Assembly: GCF_001399455.2 (NCBI RefSeq)
Contig: NZ_LLEI02000022.1
Span: 21,096-85,095, forward strand
DNA: 64,000 nucleotides
Source of the DNA: Vibrio bivalvicida
Lineage (GTDB): Bacteria > Pseudomonadota > Gammaproteobacteria > Enterobacterales > Vibrionaceae
Reading direction: 5' to 3'
The first letter of the stretch is position 1. Every line of letters starts with the position of its first letter. The position numbers and the translations under genes were made by a program. Positions 46,414 through 56,161 of the stretch are shown here, piece by piece. The notes under the pieces are model-generated. The model was given only the letters and a program-made list of their open reading frames with translations, was not told where the DNA came from and did not search any database.

Positions 46414-46980
46414 ATGTCAAACAAACAATCTGGTTTCTCCTTAGTTGAGCTAGTTGTGGTTATCGTGGTGGTTGGCCTACTTGCTGTTGCAGCCTTACCT
46501 CGCTTTCTCGATGTGACTGATGAGGCTAAAAAAGCCAGCGTAGAAGGTGTGGCTGGTGGCTATGCCACGGGCGTGCTCTCTGCCCGAGCGCAGTGGGAAG
46601 CGGAAGCAAGACCTACAGTAACTGTAAATTCTGTAGTGAGAAATTCAGTCAATTATGATGGTGTCAAGTTTTGGCTGACAAGCTCGAGTCAATCGGGTGG
46701 TGACTTTCGTGATGGTTATCCGTATGCAATAAACACCAATGATGCCGATTTTCCTACCGCGCTCACTAACACTATTTGTGTTGAGCTAATGCAAAACCTA
46801 CTCCAGAATCCGCCTAAGGTCGGGACGGTAGCTCAAGTCCAGACGGATTCAAATATTAAGTATTCAGCACAAGCTGATAATGCTCAGTCGACTTGCACTT
46901 ATATTCAGCGAGAAGGCAACAGCCAACATCAGTTTGTTTATGAAATAGAGACTGGTCGCGTGACCGTAACCTTGCAGTAG
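46414..46980 (+). CDS. mshB: MSHA minor prepilin MshB
   Basis: 188 residues. Short prepilin leader SNKQSG, cleavage before FSLVELVVVIVVVGLLAVAALPRF, the type IV pilin N-terminal helix with Glu5. The mature globular domain ends with two cysteines about 75 residues apart. I start at the ATG with AGGTGA seven bases upstream; a frame open 16 codons earlier would bury the leader. Minor pilins probably prime or cap the pilus. Confidence 0.92.
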   Translation: MSNKQSGFSLVELVVVIVVVGLLAVAALPRFLDVTDEAKKASVEGVAGGYATGVLSARAQWEAEARPTVTVNSVVRNSVNYDGVKFWLTSSSQSGGDFRDGYPYAINTNDADFPTALTNTICVELMQNLLQNPPKVGTVAQVQTDSNIKYSAQADNAQSTCTYIQREGNSQHQFVYEIETGRVTVTLQ

Positions 46981-47013
46981 CTCTGCAGACAACAACATAG
47001 AGAGATGTTTACT

Positions 47014-47463
47014 ATGAAAAGACAAGGCGGTTTCACCCTAATCGAACTAGTGGTAGTAATTGTTATTCTAGGTATTCTTGCCGTCACTGCGGCACCACGT
47101 TTTTTAAACCTACAGACTGACGCCCGCCAAGCCTCTATCGAAGGCTTGAAAGGTGCAATGGCTGGTGCGGCTGGTATTGTGTATGGTAAGGCGGCTATTG
47201 ACGGTGAAGATTCCAAAGCTGATGGAGCTATCTCAGCAGGCTCAACGACAATTGAAACTGTTTGGGGTTACCCAGAGGCTTCCACTAGCGGTATTGCGAG
47301 AGCAGTCTCTGGCATTGGTGATTGGCAGCAAATTACATCTGTATCTGGAGGTCAGATTGCCTATGGATTTGATGCAAGTGCAACTAACTGCTTCGTGACT
47401 TATGCAATTAACCCTGCAACAAGTAATGCGGAGCCTACATACAATATTACAGATTGTCAGTAA
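47014..47463 (+). CDS. mshA: MSHA major pilin MshA
   Basis: 149 residues. Leader MKRQGG, cleavage before FTLIELVVVIVILGILAVTAAPRF with Glu5. The mature domain has DARQASIEGLKGAMAGAAGIVYGKA and the C-terminal disulfide pair (NCFVTYAI...YNITDC). It polymerises into the MSHA pilus used for surface attachment. The second of two close ATGs fits the leader and the GAGAG spacing. A stable terminator follows at once, as expected when the major pilin is made in excess over the genes downstream. Confidence 0.95.
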   Translation: MKRQGGFTLIELVVVIVILGILAVTAAPRFLNLQTDARQASIEGLKGAMAGAAGIVYGKAAIDGEDSKADGAISAGSTTIETVWGYPEASTSGIARAVSGIGDWQQITSVSGGQIAYGFDASATNCFVTYAINPATSNAEPTYNITDCQ

Positions 47464-47470
47464 TATATGG

Positions 47471-47497
47471 AAAGGCCAGCAGATGTTGGCCTTTTCT
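47471..47497 (+). terminator. Terminator after mshA, inside the msh gene run
   Basis: AAAGGCCA-GCAGATGT-TGGCCTTT then TCTTAT. An eight-pair stem, probably leaky, separating mshA from mshC. 47498-47604 holds no clear promoter. Confidence 0.75.
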
Positions 47498-47604
47498 TAT
47501 CTGCGTTACTGTTCTCATCTCTTCTTAAAAATCCTTAATAAACAACAGCTCTAGTCCCATCTGGTATATACTCAACTTAAGTATACGTCCCACGGTCACT
47601 GGTT

Positions 47605-48078
47605 ATGGCTCGGTCAAAAGTCTCTGGTTTTACATTAGTCGAACTTATCGTCGTTATTTTATTGGTGTCGATTGTTTCGGTCTACGCTGCCAGCCGTTAT
47701 TCGGGGCGTTCCGGTTTCTCTCCTTACGCTGCCCAAGAACGCGTTATTTCGGTTATTCGCCAAGTTCAGGTTAATCGCATGCAGTCTAATGTTGATATGG
47801 ACGCAATCACTGGCAATACCAACTTTACGCTTAGTTTGCTCAGCAACTGCATTGGCTCTCAGGCCGCTTGTGCCGCACGTGACGATGGGCGCAGCGATTG
47901 GGTCTCGCTCAATGATGTTTCTTTTACTTCGAATGTCGGGGCATTGGTCAATTTCGATCTGCTTGGCAACCCTGATGGTGTCGCTACGCCTATCAATATC
48001 CAGATGACTTCTACTGATGGTACCTGCGCAGCAGTGCAAATTAATGCGGTTGGCTATGTCTCAGCAGGGGGTTGCTAA
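47605..48078 (+). CDS. mshC: MSHA minor prepilin MshC
   Basis: 157 residues. Leader MARSKVSG, cleavage before FTLVELIVVILLVSIVSVYAASRY. The remainder is a small GspH-like domain with Cys pairs (NCIGSQAACAARDDG). The ribosome site is poor (GGTCACTGGTT), suggesting low translation. Stop and mshD start overlap (TAATG). Confidence 0.9.
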   Translation: MARSKVSGFTLVELIVVILLVSIVSVYAASRYSGRSGFSPYAAQERVISVIRQVQVNRMQSNVDMDAITGNTNFTLSLLSNCIGSQAACAARDDGRSDWVSLNDVSFTSNVGALVNFDLLGNPDGVATPINIQMTSTDGTCAAVQINAVGYVSAGGC

Positions 48079-48608
48079 TGACTCACTCGCGAGGGTTTAC
48101 TTTGGTTGAGAGCGTGATTGTCATTGTTGTGATGGGCATTGCCATGCTTACCATTTCCAGCTTTTTAGTTCCGCAAATATCGCGCAGTGCAGATCCTCAT
48201 TATCAAACGCGCGCCGCTGCACTTGGGCAAAGTGTCATGACGCAGATTTTGGCGCGTAAATTTGATCAAAATAGTGGTAATCAAGGGGGAATACCGCGCT
48301 GCTCATCAACAGATGCTGGTTCTACCCCCTGTACAGCAATAGGCAGTTTTGGCATTGATACAGGTGAAACCAATAACAACCCTGATGCTTACAACGATGT
48401 CGATGATTTCCATGGTTGCTGGGAGCCGCTTGGGGCCAATAGCTGCCGCGATTTAAACTTATTAGTTGGAGGGACTACTTATCTAAACTTTCGAGTAGAT
48501 GTTGCAGTCACTTATGCGGTAACTAATCAACTGAAACGGATTCGTTTAACAGTCACTGCTTCGAATCAAACCCCAATAGTGCTTAATGCTTACCGAGGTA
48601 ACTACTGA
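48078..48608 (+). CDS. mshD: MSHA minor prepilin MshD
   Basis: 176 residues. Leader MTHSRG, cleavage before FTLVESVIVIVVMGIAMLTISSFLV (GspI/PilV-like). Four cysteines occur in the globular part (PRCSS, TPCTA, HGCWE, NSCRD), probably two disulfides. Coupled on both sides by one-base stop/start overlaps. The ATG is preferred to a TTG two codons upstream. Confidence 0.9.
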   Translation: MTHSRGFTLVESVIVIVVMGIAMLTISSFLVPQISRSADPHYQTRAAALGQSVMTQILARKFDQNSGNQGGIPRCSSTDAGSTPCTAIGSFGIDTGETNNNPDAYNDVDDFHGCWEPLGANSCRDLNLLVGGTTYLNFRVDVAVTYAVTNQLKRIRLTVTASNQTPIVLNAYRGNY

Positions 48609-49333
48609 TGAAAGTGAAAGGTTTTACCTTAATCGAGATGGTCGTCACCTTGATTGTTGGGGCAATTTTGGTACTGGGTATCGCGGGATTTGTCGAGTTA
48701 GGGGCGAGAGGGTATAGCGATACCGTAGACCGCCAGCGTATGCAGACTCAGGCCAAGTTTATTCTAGAGAAAATGTCTCGTGAAGTGCGCCATGCGGTAC
48801 CCAATATGCTCAATAGTGACTTAGCTATTCCTCAGGCAAGCAGTTGTATTTCCTTCTTTCCTATTGTCGAGTCAGGCTTCTATGCAGTATCCGGTGCTGA
48901 TTTAAACTTCGTCGTCGGGCGAGCCGGGGTCACTGTCGCAGATATCAATACGCTTAACATGGTGATTAACCCGACAGAGGCAACACCTAGCCACAATGTG
49001 GTTGCACTGACTAACGTAAGTGGCGCAAATAATACCTTTACTGTTCCAAGTGGCGCGGTTTCTTTGGTAGGAAATTCAGTCTCTAATCGTCACTACATCT
49101 ATAATCCAAATGGGATGGTCAATTATTGCTTAGTCACAGGGCAATTGCGCCGCAGCGTCAGTGGTGCCAATGCGTTACCCCTTTCAGATACAGGTATTAC
49201 AGGAACGTTGGAATATTTACCCGCCACAGTACAGAACAATGGCATTGTGCAAGTTGACATGACCTTTAACAACGCCGCAGGTGATGAATCAACGAGCTTT
49301 CGACAAGAGATACAGGTGCTAAATGTCCCGTAA
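48608..49333 (+). CDS. mshO: MSHA minor prepilin MshO
   Basis: 241 residues. Leader MKVKG, cleavage before FTLIEMVVTLIVGAILVLGIAGFVELG, then SDTVDRQRMQTQAKFILEKMSREVRHA, the GspJ/PilW-like helix. The start is within the mshD stop (TGATG), and the end overlaps mshP by 11 bp. Part of the minor-pilin set MshB/C/D/O/P. Confidence 0.9.
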   Translation: MKVKGFTLIEMVVTLIVGAILVLGIAGFVELGARGYSDTVDRQRMQTQAKFILEKMSREVRHAVPNMLNSDLAIPQASSCISFFPIVESGFYAVSGADLNFVVGRAGVTVADINTLNMVINPTEATPSHNVVALTNVSGANNTFTVPSGAVSLVGNSVSNRHYIYNPNGMVNYCLVTGQLRRSVSGANALPLSDTGITGTLEYLPATVQNNGIVQVDMTFNNAAGDESTSFRQEIQVLNVP

Positions 49334-49739
49334 TAAGCAGCAAGGTAGTTTATATATAGTGGTCATTTTTGTGTTGGTCGTTATGGGATTTCTTGCGACC
49401 ACACTTAGCCAAATCAGTTGGTCGAACAGTGATAGCCATGCGAAAGATGTCATTGGCACACAAGCGGCATTGTTGGCTCACTCGGGCAACGAATGGGCAC
49501 TTGAACAGCTTTATGGTATCGACAATAACCCTGTTGTAGCCCAATGTACGGCGATTAATGGTACCAGCATCAGTACATTAACTACCACAGTGAATTGCCA
49601 AGATGTTCAAGTGACTTGTCAGGCTCGTGGTGGTCAGCTGTCGGACGGAAGTCAAATGTACGTGATCAGTTCGACGGCGATTTGTGGCAGCGGCATTACT
49701 CAAATGCAGCGTAATCAAGAAGCTTGGATTAGGGAGTGA
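49323..49739 (+). CDS. mshP: MSHA minor pilin-like protein MshP (GspK/PilX-like)
   Basis: 138 residues. MSRNKQQGSLYIVVIFVLVVMGFLATTLS: a pilin-like helix with Ser-Leu instead of Phe-Thr after the leader glycine and no Glu5, as in PilX/GspK-type tip proteins. Cys residues in QCTAINGT, VNCQDVQVTCQ and AICGS. Three bases before mshQ. Confidence 0.87.
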   Translation: MSRNKQQGSLYIVVIFVLVVMGFLATTLSQISWSNSDSHAKDVIGTQAALLAHSGNEWALEQLYGIDNNPVVAQCTAINGTSISTLTTTVNCQDVQVTCQARGGQLSDGSQMYVISSTAICGSGITQMQRNQEAWIRE

Positions 49740-49742
49740 TTC

Positions 49743-52700
49743 ATGTTCAAGAAGCTTATTAGGTATCTTATCTGGTTGCTGTCCAGTTTGGCATTGTTAT
49801 TTTGTTCACAATCGCTCGCTGCGGCACTTAGCTGTAAGGTTATTGGAAACGACCAAGACTTTGTTGTTGAGTTTGATGTTATAGGCTCTGCCAGCTATCA
49901 AGATATTGTGTTTTCTGGAGGGATTGAAAGCGCCACATTATGGTATACGCAAAGTGAGCAAGCCGGATCTAGTTACGTATTTAATGAACAAAGACTTGCC
50001 GTCGGCGAAAGCTACAAACTAAGAATTGAAGTCGAGCGTGGTCAAGGCACTAGCGTTAGTCGCGCGCACTACTATTGGGTTTCAAATGGCAATAAGTATC
50101 TTCAAGAGAGCAAAGATGCTGATATAAAAAATGGCACGATTAATGGCTCCGGTACCGGGCTAGACACTTTGAGTTGTTTTGCACAGAATGTAGAACCGCC
50201 TCCACCTACGCCAGTACTTCCTGATATTTGCCCATATTTCCCTGCCCCCATTGCCACAAATAAATATGTGGATGGTAAGCCATTTGCTAGCCAAGTTGCC
50301 CTCAGTGGTGCTCGTAATGTTATCGAATTAAGTGAAAGAAAAGCGATGTCATTTAACTCTGTGAGCCTTAGTGGAAGTCTGAGCGGGTGTAAATATGATG
50401 GTGGTAATCTTGAATCTTGTTTATTTGACAGCGAACTTTCATATCAGAATTTCCCTGTGCAATTACCTTCTTTTCAATCTGGGACGTTGAATGTTGTATG
50501 TGACGATGGCTGCGATTTTTCATTGCAACCAGGCAGCTATGACACAATTCAAATTGGTCAAAACAATAGTCGCATTGTTTTGGATAGTGGTGAGTACTGG
50601 GTAGACCAACTCGAATTCATGAGTGATGACGCTAGATTAGAAGTTAATGGTAAAGTGGTTCTCCATTACAAGCAATTGAACGTGAACGGTGATCGAGTTG
50701 GTCTTAACCGTAGTGGCAATTCTAGTGATTTGGTTTTGATCGGGCATGGTAACGCTGCTGCAATTTCAACGGGCAAGAATGATCTTTCCGTCCGGGCAAG
50801 CCTCTACGTCGACCCGGTTAATGGGTTTGGCTTTACTTATCAGGGGGCTAGGTTAGATTATCAAGGGGCAGTCATTGTTCCTAAAATTCAATCTACTAAC
50901 AATGACAACATATTTAAGGGGCAGCTTCCTGCTGGTTGTGGGTCACCCACTGTGGCAAGCCTCGAAATAAAGCCGTTTAACTACCACCTGACCTGCGAAA
51001 CAACACCAAATAATATTGTTGAAGTTCATATGCTGGATAGCAATGGTGATCCAGTTGCGGGATTTAGCCCTACGTTAGTGCAAGAGAATGGTTCTAACTT
51101 ATCAATAACTTTCATTTCAGAAGAGAATGGTGTCGCCAAGTTCAGAGTTACGACCAATACGGCTTCGAACGTTGGTGACTATGATCTAAAAGCGAGCTTA
51201 ACCACTGGCGGACAAACTTTTACCGACACAGACCAAATCAAGTTTGTACCTTATAAGTTTGAAGTGGCTGATCAGTACGTGACCGCTGGGCAAAATAATC
51301 AAGTCCCGGTTAAGGTTAAAGCCTGTAGTAACAATGGGCAGCTAATAACGCTTGGATATACAGGCAGCCCATCAGCAGCCTTTACTTATCAAAGGCCGAC
51401 ATCGGCAGTCGTTGATGCGGGGGATTTGAGTTTTACCGCTAACCTCAGTGATTCAAATAGACAGGCCGACTATAACTTTAAAGAGTCAGGGCAGATTCGT
51501 GTCACCATCACAGACAATAGCTTTGTTTGTGATGATGTCCGTTGCCCAGTAGAAGGTGGAGCATTAAAAGGTCAGTTTGATATCTATGCTCGCCCTTGGA
51601 AGGTTGCCATTTGTGATGTTGCTGAAACTGGCGGTAGCAATAAAGCGAACCCTGCGACGACCACTGGTTCACCAGGTTTTTTATCTGGAGGAACAGGGTT
51701 CTCTGCCACTTATAAGCCTATAGTGCATAGTGATTCTAAAGGTGGTGCAAGCGATGAGTGTAGCTATCCGATTACGGGGAACTATGGCTTAGACAATGGG
51801 GAGTTAGACCTCACTTATAGTGTGAGTTACCCAGCGACAAACCCGCAAATGGGGACTGTTACGCCAAGCCCAATTCCTAATTTTAACAGTAGCAATTTGA
51901 CTCAGACAATTAATCACACTTGGACTGAAGTGGGGACTTTACAGATTCAAACTAGTGCCGAATATCTGACCATGACTCTAAATGCGGACACTCAAGATGT
52001 TGGGCGTTTTTATCCTGATTTCTTTAAAATAGATGAAAACGCGTGGAATGATCCGCTAATTGGGCTTGGGCCGCAAAAGCAAGCCTTCACTTATATGAAT
52101 CAAACATTCAGCAGTGTGACTGCTAAAGTAGGAGCGTATAACGTTCAAGGTAGCTCTACTACAAATTACGGAGCGTTCTCGAACTCTCTTCAGGCTGTTT
52201 TCCAGTTTGATCATCGAGATAGGCTGACCAATGCTGATGTCGCTGCGTTAGCGGCTAAATCTTCATATCAATCGAGCCAATGGGTTCTAGAGAGTGACCA
52301 AATCGTTTGGAATAAGAACGCCAACTTCACACCAGATGGGCCATATAATTATCTTTCAGGCAATGCGCTTAATGTTAGCCTAGAAGTTTTACCCTCTACG
52401 GTAAATGACCCCGTAAGGTTCAAGTCATCTGCTGCTGATACTAATCCTTCGTCAACTCAAGTTCTGCCTGATGAGCAGCCTCGTTTATTGTTTGGACGCT
52501 ATAACCTTGCCGATGTTGGTGGTGTGCAAGGTGAGTCGATAACTGTACCTTTGCAAACGCAGTATTGGAATGGCAGTAGTTTCCAGACAAATACCAACGA
52601 TAGCTTTTCTGATTTTGATGGTATGCATTATTGTAGCAATGTCATTTGGCCCAGTTCGGGGGCTATCGACGGTAATGTTGCCCTAAGCGAGAGTGGTACG

Positions 52701-52961
52701 ATAAGTTCTGGTGAATCAAGAACTCTTATTGCGCGTCAAACAGTATCAACTAGGGAACAAGTGCAATTATGGCTTAGATTGGACACCAGCAGCCCTTCCG
52801 CAAATTGCAGTGGAACCAATAATGGCCAGACGTGGATGATGTATGATTGGAACCAAAATGGTACGGATGAAGAGAATCCATCCGCAGTTGCCACTTTTGG
52901 CATTTTCCGCGGTAATGATCGGGTCATCTTCCGCGGCGAATCTGGATTAACAGGCCAGTAA
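49743..52961 (+). CDS. mshQ: MSHA locus large exported protein MshQ
   Basis: 1072 residues with a signal peptide (about 1-28, ending SQSLAAA). The body is beta-rich: a right-handed-repeat-like stretch (about 170-390), Ig-like segments (about 400-640) and a conserved C-terminal DUF6701-type region with many Asn/Ser and aromatic residues. The closing WMMYDWNQNGTDEENPSAVATFGIFRGNDRVIF is typical of MshQ. Cys are frequent, fitting an exported protein. Last gene of the msh locus; probably a pilus-tip or surface adhesin, but its role is not established. Followed by a strong hairpin. Confidence 0.87.
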   Translation: MFKKLIRYLIWLLSSLALLFCSQSLAAALSCKVIGNDQDFVVEFDVIGSASYQDIVFSGGIESATLWYTQSEQAGSSYVFNEQRLAVGESYKLRIEVERGQGTSVSRAHYYWVSNGNKYLQESKDADIKNGTINGSGTGLDTLSCFAQNVEPPPPTPVLPDICPYFPAPIATNKYVDGKPFASQVALSGARNVIELSERKAMSFNSVSLSGSLSGCKYDGGNLESCLFDSELSYQNFPVQLPSFQSGTLNVVCDDGCDFSLQPGSYDTIQIGQNNSRIVLDSGEYWVDQLEFMSDDARLEVNGKVVLHYKQLNVNGDRVGLNRSGNSSDLVLIGHGNAAAISTGKNDLSVRASLYVDPVNGFGFTYQGARLDYQGAVIVPKIQSTNNDNIFKGQLPAGCGSPTVASLEIKPFNYHLTCETTPNNIVEVHMLDSNGDPVAGFSPTLVQENGSNLSITFISEENGVAKFRVTTNTASNVGDYDLKASLTTGGQTFTDTDQIKFVPYKFEVADQYVTAGQNNQVPVKVKACSNNGQLITLGYTGSPSAAFTYQRPTSAVVDAGDLSFTANLSDSNRQADYNFKESGQIRVTITDNSFVCDDVRCPVEGGALKGQFDIYARPWKVAICDVAETGGSNKANPATTTGSPGFLSGGTGFSATYKPIVHSDSKGGASDECSYPITGNYGLDNGELDLTYSVSYPATNPQMGTVTPSPIPNFNSSNLTQTINHTWTEVGTLQIQTSAEYLTMTLNADTQDVGRFYPDFFKIDENAWNDPLIGLGPQKQAFTYMNQTFSSVTAKVGAYNVQGSSTTNYGAFSNSLQAVFQFDHRDRLTNADVAALAAKSSYQSSQWVLESDQIVWNKNANFTPDGPYNYLSGNALNVSLEVLPSTVNDPVRFKSSAADTNPSSTQVLPDEQPRLLFGRYNLADVGGVQGESITVPLQTQYWNGSSFQTNTNDSFSDFDGMHYCSNVIWPSSGAIDGNVALSESGTISSGESRTLIARQTVSTREQVQLWLRLDTSSPSANCSGTNNGQTWMMYDWNQNGTDEENPSAVATFGIFRGNDRVIFRGESGLTGQ

Positions 52962-53031
52962 TTTTTGTCTTTTTTTTGCCTATCGTTAGGAATCTGTTAG
53001 AAATTGCGTGTTTCAGCCCATGTTTACACTT

Positions 53032-54157
<1,126 letters not shown>

Positions 54158-54211
54158 ATTGAATGATCTTGGCCTAGTACCAAGATTGGCAAGATAAGGA
54201 TCTCATATTCC

Positions 54212-55084
54212 ATGAAGCCTATTTTTGGCCGGGGACCTTCACTACAGTTACGCCTGTTTTTTGCCGTTATTCTATCAGCCAGCCTTATGCTGGCTGATAG
54301 TCGTTTAGGTGCATTTGCTCAAATTCGTTATTTGCTTAATAGCATGGTTGCCCCAATTCAGTACTTGGCAGATGTCCCACGCGTGATGTTTGATGGCGCC
54401 TATGAGCGTTTCAACATTCGCCAAGACTATATGGAAAGTACGCGCAGGCTTAAGCGTGAAGTGCTTCGTCTTAAGAACGATCTACTGTTGCTTGATCAGT
54501 ACCGAGAAGAAAATCAAAGGTTGCGTAAGCTGCTTGGTTCTTCGTTTATTCGTGATGAGCGCAAAGTCGTCACCGAAGTTATGGCGGTAGATACTTCGCC
54601 TTATCGTCATCAAGTTGTGATTGATAAAGGTCAGATTGATGGTGTCTACGTTGGTCAACCTGTGGCAAATGAAAAGGGTATTGTTGGGCAAGTCACCTTT
54701 GTTTCGGCGCACAACAGCCGTGTATTACTGCTTACGGACAGTTTGAGTGCGATTCCAGTGCAAGTGATCCGCAACGATATTCGAGTTATTGCTTCAGGTA
54801 CCGGTAAATCTGATCGTATCAACCTTGACCATATTCCGATCAGTTTAGATATCGAAGAAGGTGATCTATTAGTGACGTCTGGTCTGGGGGGAATTTATCC
54901 AGAAGGCTTCCCTGTGGCTCACGTTGCAGAAGTCGAACGCGATACAGCGCGAGAGTTTGCGGTTATTGAAGCCGAGCCTGTTGTTGACTTTGAGCGCCTG
55001 CGTTACCTGCTGCTGATTTGGCCGAATGACTCTCGTCAGGAAAAAATTCAACAAGTCACTCCAGAGAACCTAGAGGAACAATAG
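54212..55084 (+). CDS. mreC: Rod-shape determining protein MreC
   Basis: 290 residues: membrane segment (about 13-29), coiled coil (about 60-105, REVLRLKNDLLLLDQYREENQRLRKLLG) and a periplasmic beta domain (about 110-275, VIDKGQIDGVYVGQPVANEKGIVGQV, TSGLGGIYPEGFPVA). It links MreB filaments to cell-wall enzymes. Codons 21-30 form a 12-bp perfect hairpin in the mRNA. mreD follows after 3 bp. Confidence 0.96.
   Translation: MKPIFGRGPSLQLRLFFAVILSASLMLADSRLGAFAQIRYLLNSMVAPIQYLADVPRVMFDGAYERFNIRQDYMESTRRLKREVLRLKNDLLLLDQYREENQRLRKLLGSSFIRDERKVVTEVMAVDTSPYRHQVVIDKGQIDGVYVGQPVANEKGIVGQVTFVSAHNSRVLLLTDSLSAIPVQVIRNDIRVIASGTGKSDRINLDHIPISLDIEEGDLLVTSGLGGIYPEGFPVAHVAEVERDTAREFAVIEAEPVVDFERLRYLLLIWPNDSRQEKIQQVTPENLEEQ
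54272..54300 (+). other. Intragenic hairpin early in mreC
   Basis: CTATCAGCCAGC-CTTAT-GCTGGCTGATAG, a 12-bp perfect inverted repeat with a five-base loop, 60 nt after the mreC start codon. It encodes part of the membrane segment (LSASLMLADS). Confidence 0.85.
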
Positions 55085-55087
55085 AAC

Positions 55088-55576
55088 ATGGCAAATAGTG
55101 TGTTAAAAGGAAAGTTTGTCATTGCTTGTTCTTTCTTAATAGCGCTTACCCTACAAACGATACCTTGGCCGGGAATGCTCGATTTGCTGCGCCCTTCTTG
55201 GTTGTTGTTGGTGACTTGCTACTGGGTACTAGCTCTACCGCATAAAGTGAATGTTGGTTCAGCACTCATACTAGGCTTATTGTGGGATCTATTGCTTGGC
55301 TCCACGTTAGGTATCCGCGGCATGATGATGTCGATTGTCGTTTATCTCGTCGCACTTAACTTCCTCGTCATTCGTAATATGGCGCTATGGCAACAAGCGA
55401 TACTGATTGGCGTGATGTCTATATTGCTCGATGTGCTTATTTTCTGTGGCGAGTACTTGATCCAAGATGTGGCCTTTAACCCGGTCTCGCTGTGGAGTGG
55501 TTTGATCAACTGTATTCTTTGGCCTTGGATGTTCTTATTAATGCGTCGAGTAAGACGCCACTGGCATATACGATAG
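55088..55576 (+). CDS. mreD: Rod-shape determining protein MreD
   Basis: 162 residues with five to six membrane segments. WPGMLDLLRPSWLLLVTCYWVLALPHKVNVGSAL and GLLWDLLLGSTLGIRGM are conserved MreD blocks. Inner-membrane partner of MreC. Closely spaced after mreC (3 bp) and before maf (4 bp), so mreCD-maf-rng looks like one transcript. Confidence 0.95.
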   Translation: MANSVLKGKFVIACSFLIALTLQTIPWPGMLDLLRPSWLLLVTCYWVLALPHKVNVGSALILGLLWDLLLGSTLGIRGMMMSIVVYLVALNFLVIRNMALWQQAILIGVMSILLDVLIFCGEYLIQDVAFNPVSLWSGLINCILWPWMFLLMRRVRRHWHIR

Positions 55577-55580
55577 TAAA

Positions 55581-56141
55581 ATGACTAAACCATTGATTTT
55601 GGCCTCGGGCTCGCCAAGACGTAAAGAGCTACTTTCTCAACTCGGCTATGCATTTTCTGTCCTGAAAACGGATGTCGAAGAGTGTCGCCAATCCGGTGAG
55701 AGCGCATTTGAATATGTTTCTCGCCTTGCTAAAGATAAAGCGATGGCGGCAGTAGAGCTTGAGCCAAATTCAGTGGTTATCGGTTCTGATACCATCGTTG
55801 TATGCGATGAGCAGGTATTGGAAAAGCCAGATGATTTAGCGCATGCTAAAAAAATGTTATTCGCACTCTCAGGTAGAACGCACCAAGTGATGACAGCCGT
55901 GACTGTCGCATCGAAAGAGATTCAAGAAACAGTCGTGGTATCTACCGACGTGTGGTTCAAAACTTTGTCAGAGCAAGAAATAGAACAATACTGGCACACG
56001 GGCGAACCATGCGATAAGGCTGGTAGTTATGGTATTCAAGGCTTAGGCGGACGCTTTGTAACTCGCATCGAAGGCAGTTACTACGCAGTTGTTGGCTTAC
56101 CCCTGTACGAAACTGACCAGCTCTTGCACAAATTCTTATAA
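55581..56141 (+). CDS. maf: Maf-type nucleoside triphosphate pyrophosphatase (YhdE class)
   Basis: 186 residues. LASGSPRRKELLSQLGYAF is the Maf signature, VVIGSDTIVV the metal site, and EPCDKAGSYGIQGLGGRFV a conserved substrate-pocket block. The YhdE subfamily hydrolyses dTTP, UTP and modified pyrimidine nucleotides to monophosphates and pyrophosphate. Position mreD-maf-rng is the same as E. coli mreD-yhdE-rng. Confidence 0.94.
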   Translation: MTKPLILASGSPRRKELLSQLGYAFSVLKTDVEECRQSGESAFEYVSRLAKDKAMAAVELEPNSVVIGSDTIVVCDEQVLEKPDDLAHAKKMLFALSGRTHQVMTAVTVASKEIQETVVVSTDVWFKTLSEQEIEQYWHTGEPCDKAGSYGIQGLGGRFVTRIEGSYYAVVGLPLYETDQLLHKFL

Positions 56142-56161
56142 ATAAAATTTGAGGTACTCTT

